Source of the DNA: an uncultured Lachnospiraceae bacterium
Lineage (GTDB): Bacteria > Bacillota > Clostridia > Lachnospirales > Lachnospiraceae
Length of the DNA: 10,315 bases
NCBI GenBank assembly: GCA_902463835.1
Contig: CABQGZ010000076.1
Coordinates: forward strand, 1-10,315
Direction of reading: 5' to 3'
Positions 1-6,336 of this stretch are shown piece by piece (the first letter of the stretch is position 1; every line of letters starts with the position of its first letter). The translations under genes and the position numbers were made by a program. A model generated the notes under the pieces. That model did no database searches. It worked only from the letters and a program-made list of their open reading frames with translations, and had not been told where the DNA came from.

Positions 1-78
1 GTGAACGGAATCCGCCTGTTTTCGCAAAGTGGGTACCGCTTTGCATTGCTTGCCATTTTCAGCAACAAATCCTGCTAA
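1..78 (+). other. Possible 3' end of an upstream gene (unproven)
   Basis: Frame 1 is open from the window edge to a TAA at 76-78, giving about 25 residues (ending AIFSNKSC). It is followed within a few bases by a hairpin that could be its terminator. The other two plus frames are also open until 82 or 96, so an open frame this short is weak evidence. A small 9-bp hairpin (24-32 with 36-44, loop GTA, one G-U pair) lies inside it. I do not recognise the peptide; this could equally be untranslated sequence. Confidence 0.15.
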
Positions 79-81
79 ATA

Positions 82-127
82 GCAAAGGCCCAATGTAGAC
101 TCTCAATCTGCATTGGGCCTTGCTTTT
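82..127. terminator. Probable bidirectional terminator hairpin
   Basis: AAGGCCCAATG (85-95) pairs perfectly with CATTGGGCCTT (111-121). On the plus strand the stem extends by four more pairs (96-99 with 107-110, one G-U) and is followed by TTGCTTTTATC, a modest U-tract. On the minus strand the hairpin begins 26 bases after the stop codon of the solute-binding protein and is followed by TTGCTATTT. It is therefore the likely end of the five-gene importer operon and may also end a gene entering from the left. Confidence 0.7.
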
Positions 128-146
128 ATCAAAAAGCTAATTTGTT

Positions 147-1763
147 TTAAGCAACCGGCTGCAATCCTTTTACATCAAAGAAGGCAGGCACGCCGCTAAA
201 TTCGTAGCCAGCAATCTTGTTGGTATTATAGAGAATCATGTCTTTGTAGTAGGTCAGAGGGATATCGATCACATTACCCAGGTCATAATTGACGAGATAG
301 TTGTAAAGTTCCTGTACCTCAGTAGGATCAGCCGTCTGCTTGACGGTGGAAATAGCATCAAAAAACTCCTGGGAGCCGTTCACCTGGCTCAGAGAGAAGG
401 TATGCGGAGTCATAGAGGCCATGGCACCAAAGAAGCAATGCGGGGAGGAGAACTCATATTCACCGATCCAATAGGTGATATCGAAACTTCCGGCCATAAT
501 TCCGGCATACCACTCCATCTTTTCGCTGCCCTTGAGTTCGAGGCCGATACCGACTTTCTCCAACTGGCTCTTGAGCAATGTGGCGTAAGAGGAAGCCAGA
601 GAGTCCTGTGCTGTATCATAGATATAGGTCAAGTTAAGTGCTTCACCATTCTTCTCTCGGATACCAGTCGTTTCATTCATCACCCAACCAGCTTCGTCCA
701 GAAGGGCAGCGGCTTTTTCGGGATCGTAGGAGAAGGTTTCTGCCAGCTCAATATCCGTATAGGGTGTTCCCTCCGGGAAAGGCATCTCAGCAATCCGTTC
801 ATAGCCGTAGGTCAAGCCATCAGAAAACTCTTGCTTGTTGATAGCATAAGACACAGCCTGACGAACTTTAGCATCCACCAGAGGACCGCTGGACGCATTG
901 AGCGTAATATCACGGGCGCGGGTATCCTTTTCTGCAATCATCCCCGCAATGCCATTCAGCGCAGTAGCCTGCTGGTAGTCCTGGTAGGTAATCATAGAGC
1001 TGCCATAAACCAGGTCGATCTCGCCAGTCTGGAGCGCTTGCAACCGGGAAGTGGAATCAGGAATATACCGTGCGATGATCTCATCAAAGTACGGTGCATC
1101 ACCCCAGTAATTCTCATTGCGGATAAAACGGGTGTATTCACCCGGTACATACTCGTCGTAGATATAGGGGCCGGTGCCAGCATAGCCTTGGACCGTCTGG
1201 AAGTCACCTTCCACGATTTGATTAGGCGACTGCATACCGCCCACATCTGGCCAGCAGAAGTCATAGGCATAAGCATAGTAAGGATGCGGATAAGTAATGG
1301 TGACGGTATATTCGTCGGTGGCCTCTACGCTCTCAATATCGTAAATACCGGGGCAAGCCATAAACTGGGGATTGCTGTGCATGAAGTCCAGATTCTTTTT
1401 TACGGCCTCAGAGTTAAAGGGAACTCCGTCATGGAACGTGACACCCTGGCGAAGTTTCAGGGTCATTACTGTCCCTTCTTCATCGAAGGAGTAGGATTCG
1501 GCCAGATTTCCCTTGACCTCTCCATCCTCATATTTCAGAAGGGTTTCGTAAAGCATGGTGCCCATGGAGTAATTATAAACACCCATATAAAGCGGAGACA
1601 GAGTGGTTGTCTCGGTCATAGTCGCAATAGTAAGGGTTTTTGCTCCATCTTGGCTTCCAGATGCAGAGTTTGACGGATCGCTATTGGTAGGCCCGCCGCA
1701 GGCACTCAACACCATGCAGAGGCAGAGCACCGCTGAAAGCAGAGAAATCAGTTTCTTTTTCAT
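147..1763 (-). CDS. ABC transporter solute-binding lipoprotein, family 5 (Opp/Nik/Cnt type)
   Basis: A 538-residue extracellular binding protein that would capture the substrate and hand it to the two permeases encoded upstream. The N-terminus is a lipoprotein signal peptide: KKK, a hydrophobic core, then the lipobox LSAC with Cys22 as the lipidation site, and a Ser/Asn/Gly-rich linker to about residue 42. The mature part has the features of SBP_bac_5: an early TLSPLY segment, LAESYSFDEEGTVMTLKLRQ followed by VTFHDGVPFNSEAV (about residues 85-120), and a TGEIDLVYG segment near the middle. The length is normal. The family binds peptides, nickel, heme or metallophores such as staphylopine (CntA), and the sequence alone does not separate these. 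The context (exporter-fold pair, DtxR-like regulator, AraC regulator) favours a metal chelate. It is the last gene of its operon, 24 bp after the second ATPase, with AAAGGAA as its ribosome binding site. Confidence 0.9.
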   Translation of the reverse strand: MKKKLISLLSAVLCLCMVLSACGGPTNSDPSNSASGSQDGAKTLTIATMTETTTLSPLYMGVYNYSMGTMLYETLLKYEDGEVKGNLAESYSFDEEGTVMTLKLRQGVTFHDGVPFNSEAVKKNLDFMHSNPQFMACPGIYDIESVEATDEYTVTITYPHPYYAYAYDFCWPDVGGMQSPNQIVEGDFQTVQGYAGTGPYIYDEYVPGEYTRFIRNENYWGDAPYFDEIIARYIPDSTSRLQALQTGEIDLVYGSSMITYQDYQQATALNGIAGMIAEKDTRARDITLNASSGPLVDAKVRQAVSYAINKQEFSDGLTYGYERIAEMPFPEGTPYTDIELAETFSYDPEKAAALLDEAGWVMNETTGIREKNGEALNLTYIYDTAQDSLASSYATLLKSQLEKVGIGLELKGSEKMEWYAGIMAGSFDITYWIGEYEFSSPHCFFGAMASMTPHTFSLSQVNGSQEFFDAISTVKQTADPTEVQELYNYLVNYDLGNVIDIPLTYYKDMILYNTNKIAGYEFSGVPAFFDVKGLQPVA

Positions 1764-1787
1764 GGTTGATATTCCTTTCTTTGGATA

Positions 1788-2498
1788 TTATATGGATTCA
1801 GTACGAATAGCTTCTCGCACGAATACCCCGTGGTTTAATTCGAGAATCCGGCTGGATATGCGATACGCCATCTGCCGATCATGGGTAATCAGCAAATAGG
1901 CACAGCCAAATTCCTCGTGGTATCGCTCCAGAACTTGCAACACCGCATCTGCGGAAAGAAGGTCCAGACCGCTGGTAACTTCATCCAGCACCAAAAATTG
2001 CGGATGAATGGAAAGTGCTCGGAGCAGAGATAGTCGGCGCTGTTCGCCGCCAGAAAGCTGGCGGACAGGGACACGGAGAAGATGGGAGTCCATGTGCGTC
2101 AGCTCCATCAATTCACCAATCCGGCCTCGGCGCTGCTGCTTGTCCAGTTTTGTCAGGTTGCGGAGAGCTTCTTCAACATTACTGTAAACAGAACGGGCGG
2201 GATTGAGTGTCCCGGAGGCATCTTGAAAAACAGCCTGAATGTGCTTGCGTTTTTCTCGCCACGCAGATGCTTTCCAACGGCTAATATCTTCTCCATTCCA
2301 TGTGATAATACCGCTGGTCGGCTTTTCAATGCCAATCAGGAGCCGTGCCAAGGTGCTTTTTCCGCTGCCGCTTTCTCCGAGAATGGCGATGTTCTCTCCT
2401 GCTGACCAGGAGAAGGACACTTCATGGAGCACCTGGAATGGCCTCTGCGTTTCGTCTATATAAGTTTTGGATACACGATCCACTACAAAGCCTTCCAT
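1788..2498 (-). CDS. ABC importer ATPase subunit, OppF/NikE type
   Basis: A 236-residue cytoplasmic ATPase, one of the two nucleotide-binding subunits powering the importer. All motifs are present: Walker A GESGSGKST (41-49), Q-loop Gln92, signature LSGGEQRR (148-155), Walker B FLVLDE (Asp172, Glu173) and H-loop His206 in ITHD. The SGTLNP stretch after the Q-loop is typical of dipeptide/nickel ATPases. It is shorter than OppF (about 320) and close to NikE/CntF, so the C-terminal oligopeptide-type extension is absent. The reading frame extends upstream to 2552, but I place the start at the ATG at 2498: GGAGG lies 9 bases upstream and homology begins there (MEGFVVDRVSKTY). The start overlaps the preceding ATPase gene by 16 bases, suggesting translational coupling. 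Confidence 0.92.
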   Translation of the reverse strand: MEGFVVDRVSKTYIDETQRPFQVLHEVSFSWSAGENIAILGESGSGKSTLARLLIGIEKPTSGIITWNGEDISRWKASAWREKRKHIQAVFQDASGTLNPARSVYSNVEEALRNLTKLDKQQRRGRIGELMELTHMDSHLLRVPVRQLSGGEQRRLSLLRALSIHPQFLVLDEVTSGLDLLSADAVLQVLERYHEEFGCAYLLITHDRQMAYRISSRILELNHGVFVREAIRTESI

Positions 2499-3274
2499 GT
2501 CCACTCGCCTCCTTTCCGGGTCTCTGCGGCATGAACAAATGCCTGTGTCCATGCTTGCTGTGGATGGGCAAACAACATCTCGGTATTCTGTCGTTCAATC
2601 ATAGTGCCCTGTTCCAAAATCATTGTCTCCCGGCAGAGCATTTTCAAGGCGGACACATCATGCGATACAAACAGGATACCGGCAGAGTGGTATTTTTCCT
2701 GCAATAGCGTGAGCAGAAGATTGCGGTTTTCTTCATCCAAGGCCGAAGTAGGCTCGTCTGCAAGGATATAGCGAGGGGCAAGTCCTCCCAAACAGGCCAT
2801 GGATACCCGTTGAAGCATCCCGCCGGAGAGTTGGTTGGGAAAAGCGCTTAAAATCCGTTCGGTATCCTCCAGATTGACGGCCTGCAACTGTTCACGCGCC
2901 AACGCCTGTGCCTTGTTTCTCGGCAAATTCAGGCGAAGGCAGAAAGTTTGCACCATCTGTGCTCCTATTTTCATGTGGGGATCAAATGCGGTCATTGGGC
3001 TTTGTGGGATGAATCCCAGTACCGTCCCACAGTATTCCCGGCGCTTTTGGGCAGGCAGCCGTTCCAGAGACTTTCCATCCAGCAGGATTTCTCCTTCTTC
3101 AATGACGCAGCCATAGGGCAGAATCCCCATGACAGCTTTGATAATCGTGGTCTTGCCCGACCCGCTGGCTCCGGTCAAACCCAGCGGCTGCCCTGGAATC
3201 AGGGAGAAGGAAATATCTTGCACAAGCGGTTGATTCTCTTTGGATCGAATCGTTAAATGCTTTACTTCAAGCAT
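2483..3274 (-). CDS. ABC importer ATPase subunit, OppD/NikD type
   Basis: A 263-residue ATPase, partner of the downstream ATPase in the importer. Visible motifs are Walker A GASGSGKTT (35-43), Q-loop Gln91 in FIPQSPMTAFDP, signature LSGGMLQR (149-156), Walker B ILADEPTSALD (Asp173, Glu174) and His205 in VSHD. The Met in place of Glu/Gln within the signature (LSGGM.QR) is usual for the OppD/NikD branch. At 263 residues it matches NikD/CntD rather than OppD (about 330), although a weak remnant of the C-terminal HP(Y/Q)xxWT element is seen (HPQQAWTQAF, 237-246). The frame is open up to 3379, but the start is placed at the ATG at 3274, which has AGGAGG upstream and begins the conserved MLEVKHLTI strand. 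It overlaps the upstream permease by 8 bases. Confidence 0.92.
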   Translation of the reverse strand: MLEVKHLTIRSKENQPLVQDISFSLIPGQPLGLTGASGSGKTTIIKAVMGILPYGCVIEEGEILLDGKSLERLPAQKRREYCGTVLGFIPQSPMTAFDPHMKIGAQMVQTFCLRLNLPRNKAQALAREQLQAVNLEDTERILSAFPNQLSGGMLQRVSMACLGGLAPRYILADEPTSALDEENRNLLLTLLQEKYHSAGILFVSHDVSALKMLCRETMILEQGTMIERQNTEMLFAHPQQAWTQAFVHAAETRKGGEWTWKAL

Positions 3275-4067
3275 CGATCTGCCCTCCTGACTCCAACTGG
3301 CGACCCAGAAGGTTAAATGACAGGACGCACAGAAAGATAACCAACATAGGATAAAGGACCAGGCCCGGTGCCAACCCAAACGAAGTCCGTCCCTCAGAAA
3401 CCATGCTGCCCCAGTCGATGACCCCTTCGCCCAAGCTCAGACCAATAAAGGAGAAGCCTGAAATGGAAAGGATCATTTCTCCAGCGGAAAGGCAGGAGAA
3501 GCGAAAAGCATCCCGAACAAGATTCGGCAAAATATGAACCAGCAGGATGCGAAAACGAGAAGCGCCAGAGGCCACAGCGCAAAGGACATACGCTTTGCTA
3601 TATTCCAGCTCCGTTTTCGTCTTTACCAGCTTAATCATCCGCAGGATAAGGGAAACTGTGAGAGCCACAACCATGGTGGATACACTATTGCCCCAGGTGC
3701 TGATAAAGATAATAAGATAAGCAATGGGCGGAATGGCAGTAACTGCATTTAGAATACTTTCAAACAGCACATTGCGTCCTGCTTTTCCCTGACCCAGCAG
3801 AAGGCCGAGCAGGATACCAACTGTCATAACGATGGCGGAACCCATCAAAACGATGCCAAGCGTGGTATAGCCGCCATACAGGATGCGTGAGAACACACAC
3901 CGCCCGTATTGATCTGTTCCCAGCGGATATTCTGCGCAGGGAGCCAAAAAGGACTGCGTGATAACGACTTTCTCCGGGTCATTCGGGGCAACCAGAAAGC
4001 CCAAAAAGCAGAACAGAATCACCAAAGCTGGTAAAATGCTTAAAAAGAGAATATGTAACTTTTTCAT
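3267..4067 (-). CDS. ABC importer permease, OppC/NikC type
   Basis: A 266-residue inner-membrane permease forming half of the translocation channel. It opens with one membrane helix (about 8-27) and then the family hallmark YPLGTDQYGRCVFSRILYG (about 47-65). A binding-protein-dependent transport domain of about five further helices follows, including segments near 70-92 and 110-145. The coupling-helix region is around the RFRILLVHILPNL stretch. Near the C-terminus it has IGLSLGEGVIDWGSMVSEGR, the conserved WGxM-EGR segment of OppC/NikC proteins. The length is normal for NikC. Its ATG overlaps the stop of the preceding permease gene (ATGA, 4064-4067), implying coupled translation and equal amounts of the two subunits. 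Confidence 0.93.
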   Translation of the reverse strand: MKKLHILFLSILPALVILFCFLGFLVAPNDPEKVVITQSFLAPCAEYPLGTDQYGRCVFSRILYGGYTTLGIVLMGSAIVMTVGILLGLLLGQGKAGRNVLFESILNAVTAIPPIAYLIIFISTWGNSVSTMVVALTVSLILRMIKLVKTKTELEYSKAYVLCAVASGASRFRILLVHILPNLVRDAFRFSCLSAGEMILSISGFSFIGLSLGEGVIDWGSMVSEGRTSFGLAPGLVLYPMLVIFLCVLSFNLLGRQLESGGQIDA

Positions 4068-5014
4068 TGGGCTGCCCCCTCAGCGTGACCGCGCTGGAAT
4101 ATCCGCTGAAGAATATCGGAGACTGTGTTGCAGATTACCAGGAAGAAAGCTAAAAACAAAATCGTAGCATGGATCATGGGCGTGTCCCGGTATAGCACAC
4201 TATCCACGATGGAATATCCGAGTCCGGGCAGAGAAAATATTTTCTCCACGATAGCGGAACCTGCCAGAGAAATACCAACCATCTGCAAGAAGCTGGGAGC
4301 CAGACCAGCCAGCGCATGGGGCAGCGCATGAGTCCACAGAATCCTCATATCGGATAATCCTCGGCAGCGGGCGTACATTGCATAATCCTCATTCATCTCT
4401 CGTTCGATATTTTGGGAGAGAAGCTGAGAATAGAGGGCGATTCCTCCCAAGGCCAAACAGATAGCCGCAGGCAGGTACCGCATCAAGCCCGTACTGGAGG
4501 CCACGGAAATCCACCCAAAGCGAACCGCAAACACATCAAGAAAAGAGCTGGCAAGGAAAAACGGCGGGATGGATACTCCCACGATACACACGAATACCAA
4601 CAGCAGGTGTATCCATTTACGCCTGCACCAATAGCACAGACTTCCAACTAAGAGGATGCCAACCACTTCAATAGCTGCGGCTATCAGTACAATGCTCAGC
4701 GTGACACCCATTGCGCGGGACACTTCTCCAAAAACAGACCGTCCGTTAACCAGAGAAGTCCCGAAATCAAGATGGAGCGCATTTCTGATCCACGTTCCGT
4801 ACTGAACCAACAATGGCTGGTTGAGCCCCATTTTCTCCCGTAATGCGTCAAGCTGCTCTGGCGTGTATAACATAAAAGTTCTCCGGGCATAGGCTTCCGC
4901 CGCATCCACCGGAGAGAGCTTTACCAACAGAAATGAGAGAAAGGTCACAATCAGCAAGGTCAGCAGAAGTTCCATGACTTTTCTTACTGTGAAGGAATGA
5001 ATCAGTCTTTTCAA
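4064..5014 (-). CDS. ABC importer permease, OppB/NikB type (first gene of the operon)
   Basis: A 316-residue inner-membrane permease, partner of the OppC-type subunit. It has the OppB/NikB layout: an N-terminal helix (about 13-32), a periplasmic-side loop with LREKMGLNQPLLVQYGTWIRNALHLDFGTS (the usual LGLdkPl.vqYg motif), then five helices. The coupling motif EDYAMYARCRGLSDMRILWTHALPHAL lies near 205-235, followed by the EKIFSLPGLGYSIVDSVLYRD signature. The start is TTG at 5014, 9 bases after GGGAGGG. An ATG at 5019 in another frame reads Met-Arg-stop and cannot be the start. No other initiator fits both the Shine-Dalgarno sequence and the conserved N-terminus. Confidence 0.92.
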   Translation of the reverse strand: MKRLIHSFTVRKVMELLLTLLIVTFLSFLLVKLSPVDAAEAYARRTFMLYTPEQLDALREKMGLNQPLLVQYGTWIRNALHLDFGTSLVNGRSVFGEVSRAMGVTLSIVLIAAAIEVVGILLVGSLCYWCRRKWIHLLLVFVCIVGVSIPPFFLASSFLDVFAVRFGWISVASSTGLMRYLPAAICLALGGIALYSQLLSQNIEREMNEDYAMYARCRGLSDMRILWTHALPHALAGLAPSFLQMVGISLAGSAIVEKIFSLPGLGYSIVDSVLYRDTPMIHATILFLAFFLVICNTVSDILQRIFQRGHAEGAAQ

Positions 5015-5030
5015 CGCATGTTGCCCTCCC

Positions 5031-5059
5031 TTGCTTTTTCTTTGTTTTTGTGCTATTAT
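5031..5059 (+). promoter_or_regulatory. Predicted promoter of the AraC-family regulator gene
   Basis: TTGCTT (5031-5036), a 17-base spacer, then TATTAT (5054-5059) preceded by TGC, an extended -10 element. Initiation would be near 5066, giving an untranslated leader of about 120 bases before the GTG start. The start site falls inside the palindrome at 5060-5079. Prediction from sequence only. Confidence 0.6.
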
Positions 5060-5079
5060 CGGTTAGAGTCAGCTAACCG
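5060..5079. promoter_or_regulatory. Palindrome between two facing promoters, candidate metal-regulator operator
   Basis: CGGTTAG (5060-5066) is perfectly mirrored by CTAACCG (5073-5079) around AGTCAG. It abuts the -10 of the plus-strand promoter and lies just inside the predicted start of the minus-strand promoter, so a bound protein would block both. The half-sites GGTTAG and CTAACC are those of DtxR/IdeR boxes, but there they are one base apart and here six, so identity as a DtxR-type operator is only suggested. In RNA it would also form a 7-bp hairpin at the start of either transcript. Confidence 0.5.
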
Positions 5080-5087
5080 CACCCTAA

Positions 5088-5115
5088 ATTATAGTCACTC
5101 TACCCGTGAAAACAA
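5088..5115 (-). promoter_or_regulatory. Predicted promoter of the importer operon
   Basis: Reading on the minus strand: TTGTTT (5115-5110), a 16-base spacer, then a perfect TATAAT (5093-5088). Initiation is expected near 5081, leaving a leader of about 67 bases before the TTG start at 5014. It faces the plus-strand promoter at 5031-5059. A tandem repeat pair lies upstream, 13 bases from the -35 box. Confidence 0.65.
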
Positions 5116-5128
5116 GAGATTCCCTACT

Positions 5129-5170
5129 CATTTGGTCGATTGCGAAAAACATTTGGCCGATAGCAAAAAA
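5129..5170 (+). repeat. Tandem 21-bp direct repeat, probable operator of the AraC-family regulator
   Basis: Two abutting 21-base units, 5129-5149 and 5150-5170, agree at 18 of 21 positions with shared core ATTTGGYCGATWGC followed by an A-run. A 21-bp period is two helical turns, as expected for side-by-side binding of an AraC-type dimer. The pair ends 13 bases upstream of the importer promoter -35 box, a typical activator position. It also lies in the leader of the regulator gene itself and touches its Shine-Dalgarno sequence, so binding could block the regulator's own transcription. Further copies occur at 6208-6249. The function is inferred from position and recurrence. Confidence 0.7.
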
Positions 5171-5179
5171 GGAGGTGAT
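5168..5179 (+). promoter_or_regulatory. Ribosome binding site deciding the GTG start of the AraC regulator
   Basis: AAAGGAGGTGAT is an essentially complete complement of the 16S rRNA 3' end. GTG at 5185 lies 9 bases after GGAGG and opens the long frame. The ATG at 5178 overlaps the site itself and runs only seven codons before a stop, so it is not the start. Confidence 0.85.
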
Positions 5180-5184
5180 GTCCG

Positions 5185-6156
5185 GTGCGTACAGGATTTG
5201 AGCAACTATGCCTTTCTCACTTGCCGCAATTAGGACTCAAGCCAGCCCAGAAGGGGCAGGAAGAAAAAAACGGAGTGGGTTTTACTTTTGTCCCGGAGCC
5301 GGAAGTTGGTGACGGCTATCTGTGGACTTATCCTATCAACACCACATGCTCATTGACTGTTTATGACGTGGTGTTCCATCGGGATATGTCCTTTTGTTAT
5401 CACCACCCTGCTGCGCTGATGGTTGCAGTCAGTTCTCCGGGCAGCGCCGAGCCTGCGGTAACAAAGCCCTGCACCAATCCGGAAAATTTGGTAGGTTACT
5501 TTTTGGAAGAAGGAACCTTTGGTCATACGATTCCTAAAAACACTCCGGTGCGGAGTATTGGGATCAGCCTAATGCCGGAGTTCTACGAACAGCAGCTTCC
5601 CGCGCTGATGGGACAGGGGGCTACGCAAGTGCGAAAGGCTGCCTGTTCGCTGGACGGTTCCGTTTCACTCCCGGAAGTTGAGAGTCTGCTCCGCCAAATG
5701 GGAGCCTATATGCCGCAGTCGGGAACGGCGGGGCTTCGCTATGAGGCAAAGATATTCGATCTGCTATCTGCCCTTCTGGAGTGGAACGATCTGACTTTAT
5801 CTACTCCAGCCGTCGCCTGTATTTCTGCAAAGGACCAAGAGGCTTTGCAAAGTCTCAAACACTTCCTCCGTCAAAATTACTCTGCCCAAGTGGATCTTCC
5901 CCGTTTGGCTCAGATGTGCTATATGAGCAAATCGAAACTAACCTATCTGTTCCGTATGCTCTACGGCACCACGATTTATGAGTTCGTTTTGGCTTGCCGG
6001 ATCGACCGGGCAAAAGAACTGCTTGCCGACCAAGAAAAAAAGATCAGCGAGATTGCAACGCTGGTTGGATATGAGAGACAAAGTAGCTTTTCTGCCGCAT
6101 TTCACCAGAGAACAGGCATCACTCCCAATGAGTTCCGACGCCAACTGGGCAACTAA
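5185..6156 (+). CDS. AraC-family transcriptional regulator, YbtA/PchR-like
   Basis: A 323-residue DNA-binding regulator. The C-terminal 100 residues carry the two AraC helix-turn-helix units: the first about 237-262 (DLPRLAQMCYMSKSKLTYLF) and the second about 287-312 (ISEIATLVGYERQSSFSAAF), closing with the family ending GITPNEFRR. The N-terminal 200 residues form an effector domain with no recognisable sugar-binding signature. Its size and two-part arrangement fit the siderophore-sensing group (YbtA, PchR, AlcR), which bind a ferri-siderophore and activate transport genes. That assignment rests partly on the adjacent transporters. The gene starts at GTG, diverges from the importer operon and ends before a strong terminator, so it is transcribed alone. 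Tandem repeats in its leader suggest autoregulation, as known for YbtA. The effector is unknown. Confidence 0.85.
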   Translation: MRTGFEQLCLSHLPQLGLKPAQKGQEEKNGVGFTFVPEPEVGDGYLWTYPINTTCSLTVYDVVFHRDMSFCYHHPAALMVAVSSPGSAEPAVTKPCTNPENLVGYFLEEGTFGHTIPKNTPVRSIGISLMPEFYEQQLPALMGQGATQVRKAACSLDGSVSLPEVESLLRQMGAYMPQSGTAGLRYEAKIFDLLSALLEWNDLTLSTPAVACISAKDQEALQSLKHFLRQNYSAQVDLPRLAQMCYMSKSKLTYLFRMLYGTTIYEFVLACRIDRAKELLADQEKKISEIATLVGYERQSSFSAAFHQRTGITPNEFRRQLGN

Positions 6157-6178
6157 TAAAAAAATATTATCTGATCTG

Positions 6179-6213
6179 AAATCACGCCACGGCAGCCGTG
6201 GCGTGATTTTTTT
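6179..6213 (+). terminator. Strong rho-independent terminator after the AraC gene
   Basis: AAATCACGCCACGG (6179-6192) pairs perfectly with CCGTGGCGTGATTT (6196-6209) around a CAG loop and runs into seven T residues (6207-6213). It begins 22 bases after the AraC stop codon and isolates this gene from the exporter-fold operon. The T-run also forms the end of the adjoining 21-bp repeat. Confidence 0.93.
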
Positions 6214-6249
6214 GCAATCGGCCAAATCTATTTCGGAATATTCCAGACT
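6208..6249 (-). repeat. Second tandem copy of the 21-bp AraC-type operator repeat, inverted
   Basis: On the minus strand, 6228-6208 matches the unit at 5150-5170 at 19 of 21 positions and the unit at 5129-5149 at 18 of 21. The abutting 21 bases, 6249-6229, match 5129-5149 at 13 of 21 (TCTGG, ATT, CCGAAA kept), so this is a degenerate second unit in the same phase. The good unit is distal and the degenerate one is proximal to the downstream promoter. The pair ends 13 bases before the predicted -35 box, the same gap as at the importer promoter. It is read as the activator site for the exporter-fold operon. Confidence 0.65.
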
Positions 6250-6262
6250 TTAAGCGAAATGA

Positions 6263-6291
6263 TTGCGCTTTTTATAGACGGACAGTATTCT
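6263..6291 (+). promoter_or_regulatory. Predicted activator-dependent promoter of the exporter-fold operon
   Basis: TTGCGC (6263-6268), a 17-base spacer, then TATTCT (6286-6291). The -35 matches the consensus at only three positions, which fits a promoter needing an activator. The start would be near 6298. TTTAGTCAGTTGA (6291-6303) overlaps that start and shares AGTCAG with the centre of the palindrome at 5060-5079, though the symmetry here is poor. Confidence 0.5.
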
Positions 6292-6336
6292 TTAGTCAGT
6301 TGATGCAAATTTTTTCGGCAATAAGGAGATGGTACG

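Noticed and set aside
402..1673. A 423-residue open frame on the plus strand
   Set aside because: It lies wholly antisense to the well-supported solute-binding lipoprotein, has no recognisable domain and no suitable ribosome binding site, and its length is explained by codon bias of the opposite strand.
2499..2552. N-terminal extension of the OppF-type ATPase (18 residues)
   Set aside because: The extension lies inside the upstream ATPase gene, is unlike the family, and the internal ATG at 2498 has a GGAGG site at proper distance.
3275..3379. N-terminal extension of the OppD-type ATPase (35 residues)
   Set aside because: It is the out-of-frame reading of the permease C-terminus; AGGAGG precedes the ATG at 3274, where the family homology begins.
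5129..5170. CRISPR-like or mobile-element repeat
   Set aside because: There are only two abutting units with no spacers and no cas or transposase genes. Placement beside promoters fits operator sites better.
5015..5184. Riboswitch in the leader of the importer or regulator gene
   Set aside because: The leaders are short and show only the single 7-bp palindrome hairpin. No recognisable aptamer core or terminator/antiterminator pair was seen.
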